Of a stretch of 61,470 nucleotides of DNA, positions 61,191 to 61,470 are shown piece by piece. The first letter of the stretch is position 1, and each line of letters opens with the position of its first letter. This stretch comes from CAZPXH01 sp964591085 (GTDB taxonomy: Bacteria; Spirochaetota; Spirochaetia; DSM-27196; CAZPXH01). The stretch spans positions 1 to 61,470 of the forward strand of contig CAZPXH010000013.1 in NCBI GenBank assembly GCA_964591085.1, given 5' to 3'. Below the pieces are notes generated by a model. The model saw only the letters and a list, made by a program, of their open reading frames with translations. It was not told the DNA's origin and did no database searches. Made by a program: the position numbers and the translations under genes.

Positions 61191-61470
61191 AACGGCTCAT
61201 CGCATCGATGATGATTCTAAGCGCTATCGGAAACGGTGCAGCGGACGAACAACCGAGCAAGACGCAGCGCGGCGGGTCATTGGCGATTGAGGGCATCGAG
61301 GTCGCGTGGGCTTTCACCGATGCACTGCTCACCGTCACCGTTTCCGCTCCCACCGGAGGCTGGGTCGCCGTTGGATTCAACTCGCGGGACGACATCGTAG
61401 GATCAGAGCTCTTCATGGCGGCACGTCAGGGCGAGAGCCAGGTCGCCGAGCATCACGCTGTCACCAGGGC
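61187..61470 (+). CDS. DOMON-like exported protein, partial
   Basis: The frame is open to the right edge (about 95 residues seen). ATG 61187 overlaps the methyltransferase stop (ATGA). A signal peptide (MKRLIASMMILSAIGNGAA) is followed by VAWAFTDALLTVTVSAPTGGWVAVGFN, the start of a DOMON domain, a heme- or sugar-binding beta-sandwich. The cargo of the rest of the protein is unknown. Being coupled to a MarR operon suggests a redox-linked role. Confidence 0.7.
   Translation, partial: MKRLIASMMILSAIGNGAADEQPSKTQRGGSLAIEGIEVAWAFTDALLTVTVSAPTGGWVAVGFNSRDDIVGSELFMAARQGESQVAEHHAVTR

Noticed and set aside
1..61470. CRISPR arrays, tRNA or rRNA genes
   Set aside because: No regularly spaced direct repeats, and no T-loop-like GGTTCGAATCC block with matching stems, were found by eye.

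Overview
The window looks like bacterial chromosome, most probably from a free-living, anaerobic or facultative member of the Spirochaetota, or a metagenomic relative. That placement is inferred from several signs. Solute-binding proteins have Sec signals ending in AGG followed by an acidic stretch and no lipobox Cys (40127, 51297, 30480). There is a PEGA-domain envelope protein, fermentation by pyruvate formate-lyase, an oxygen-independent sulfatase maturase, and many ABC and TTT sugar or organic-acid importers. No rRNA, tRNA or CRISPR array was seen.

Left part (1-21.5 kb): mostly intact housekeeping genes. They are the start of a probable formate-THF ligase, a RibD-type deaminase, envelope proteins, a transglycosylase with its GT51 domain at the C-terminus, a methyltransferase/phosphoesterase pair, an ArsR regulator with a CxC metal-efflux permease, a membrane-anchored alpha/alpha-toroid-like protein, a PAS-GGDEF diguanylate cyclase, SppA, a tRNA-queuosine mannosyltransferase-like enzyme, pyruvate formate-lyase with its activase, an acyl-CoA dehydrogenase and a chemoreceptor.

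21.6-24.4 kb: a small accessory patch. A BrnT-type toxin/antitoxin pair and a VapC toxin bracket three decayed genes (phosphoesterase, DUF2254, Phd-type antitoxin).

24.5-31.5 kb: a minus-strand operon for import and intracellular desulfation of small sulfated organics: tctC, tctB and tctA, a sulfatase, a LacI regulator and a second sulfatase. The anaerobic sulfatase maturase that could activate both sulfatases lies at 55.4 kb. Next come a truncated FG-GAP lipoprotein, a PadR regulator divergent from a CPBP-protease operon, and response-regulator debris.

36.6-47.0 kb: the most interesting region. Around one LacI regulator, a DhaK-DhaL-RpiB arm is divergent from an eight-gene arm. That arm holds a binding protein, two permeases, two nucleoside-hydrolase-family enzymes, an OMP-decarboxylase-superfamily enzyme, an Asp/Glu-racemase-family enzyme and a second RpiB. 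I know of no described pathway with this set. It reads as a dedicated route for an unusual glycoside or nucleoside-like compound that ends at phosphorylated ketoses.

47.0-61.5 kb: a mosaic with IS21, IS3 and IS91 debris. Cargo includes a hemerythrin fragment, ribokinase divergent from a second sugar ABC operon, a lipoprotein alpha/beta-hydrolase, the sulfatase maturase with a LuxR-type HTH protein, a MazF-type toxin pair, and a TetR-DUF3179-MarR-methyltransferase-DOMON cluster with strong palindromic operators. The window ends inside the DOMON gene. Neither ABC operon encodes an ATPase, so both probably use a shared one encoded elsewhere.
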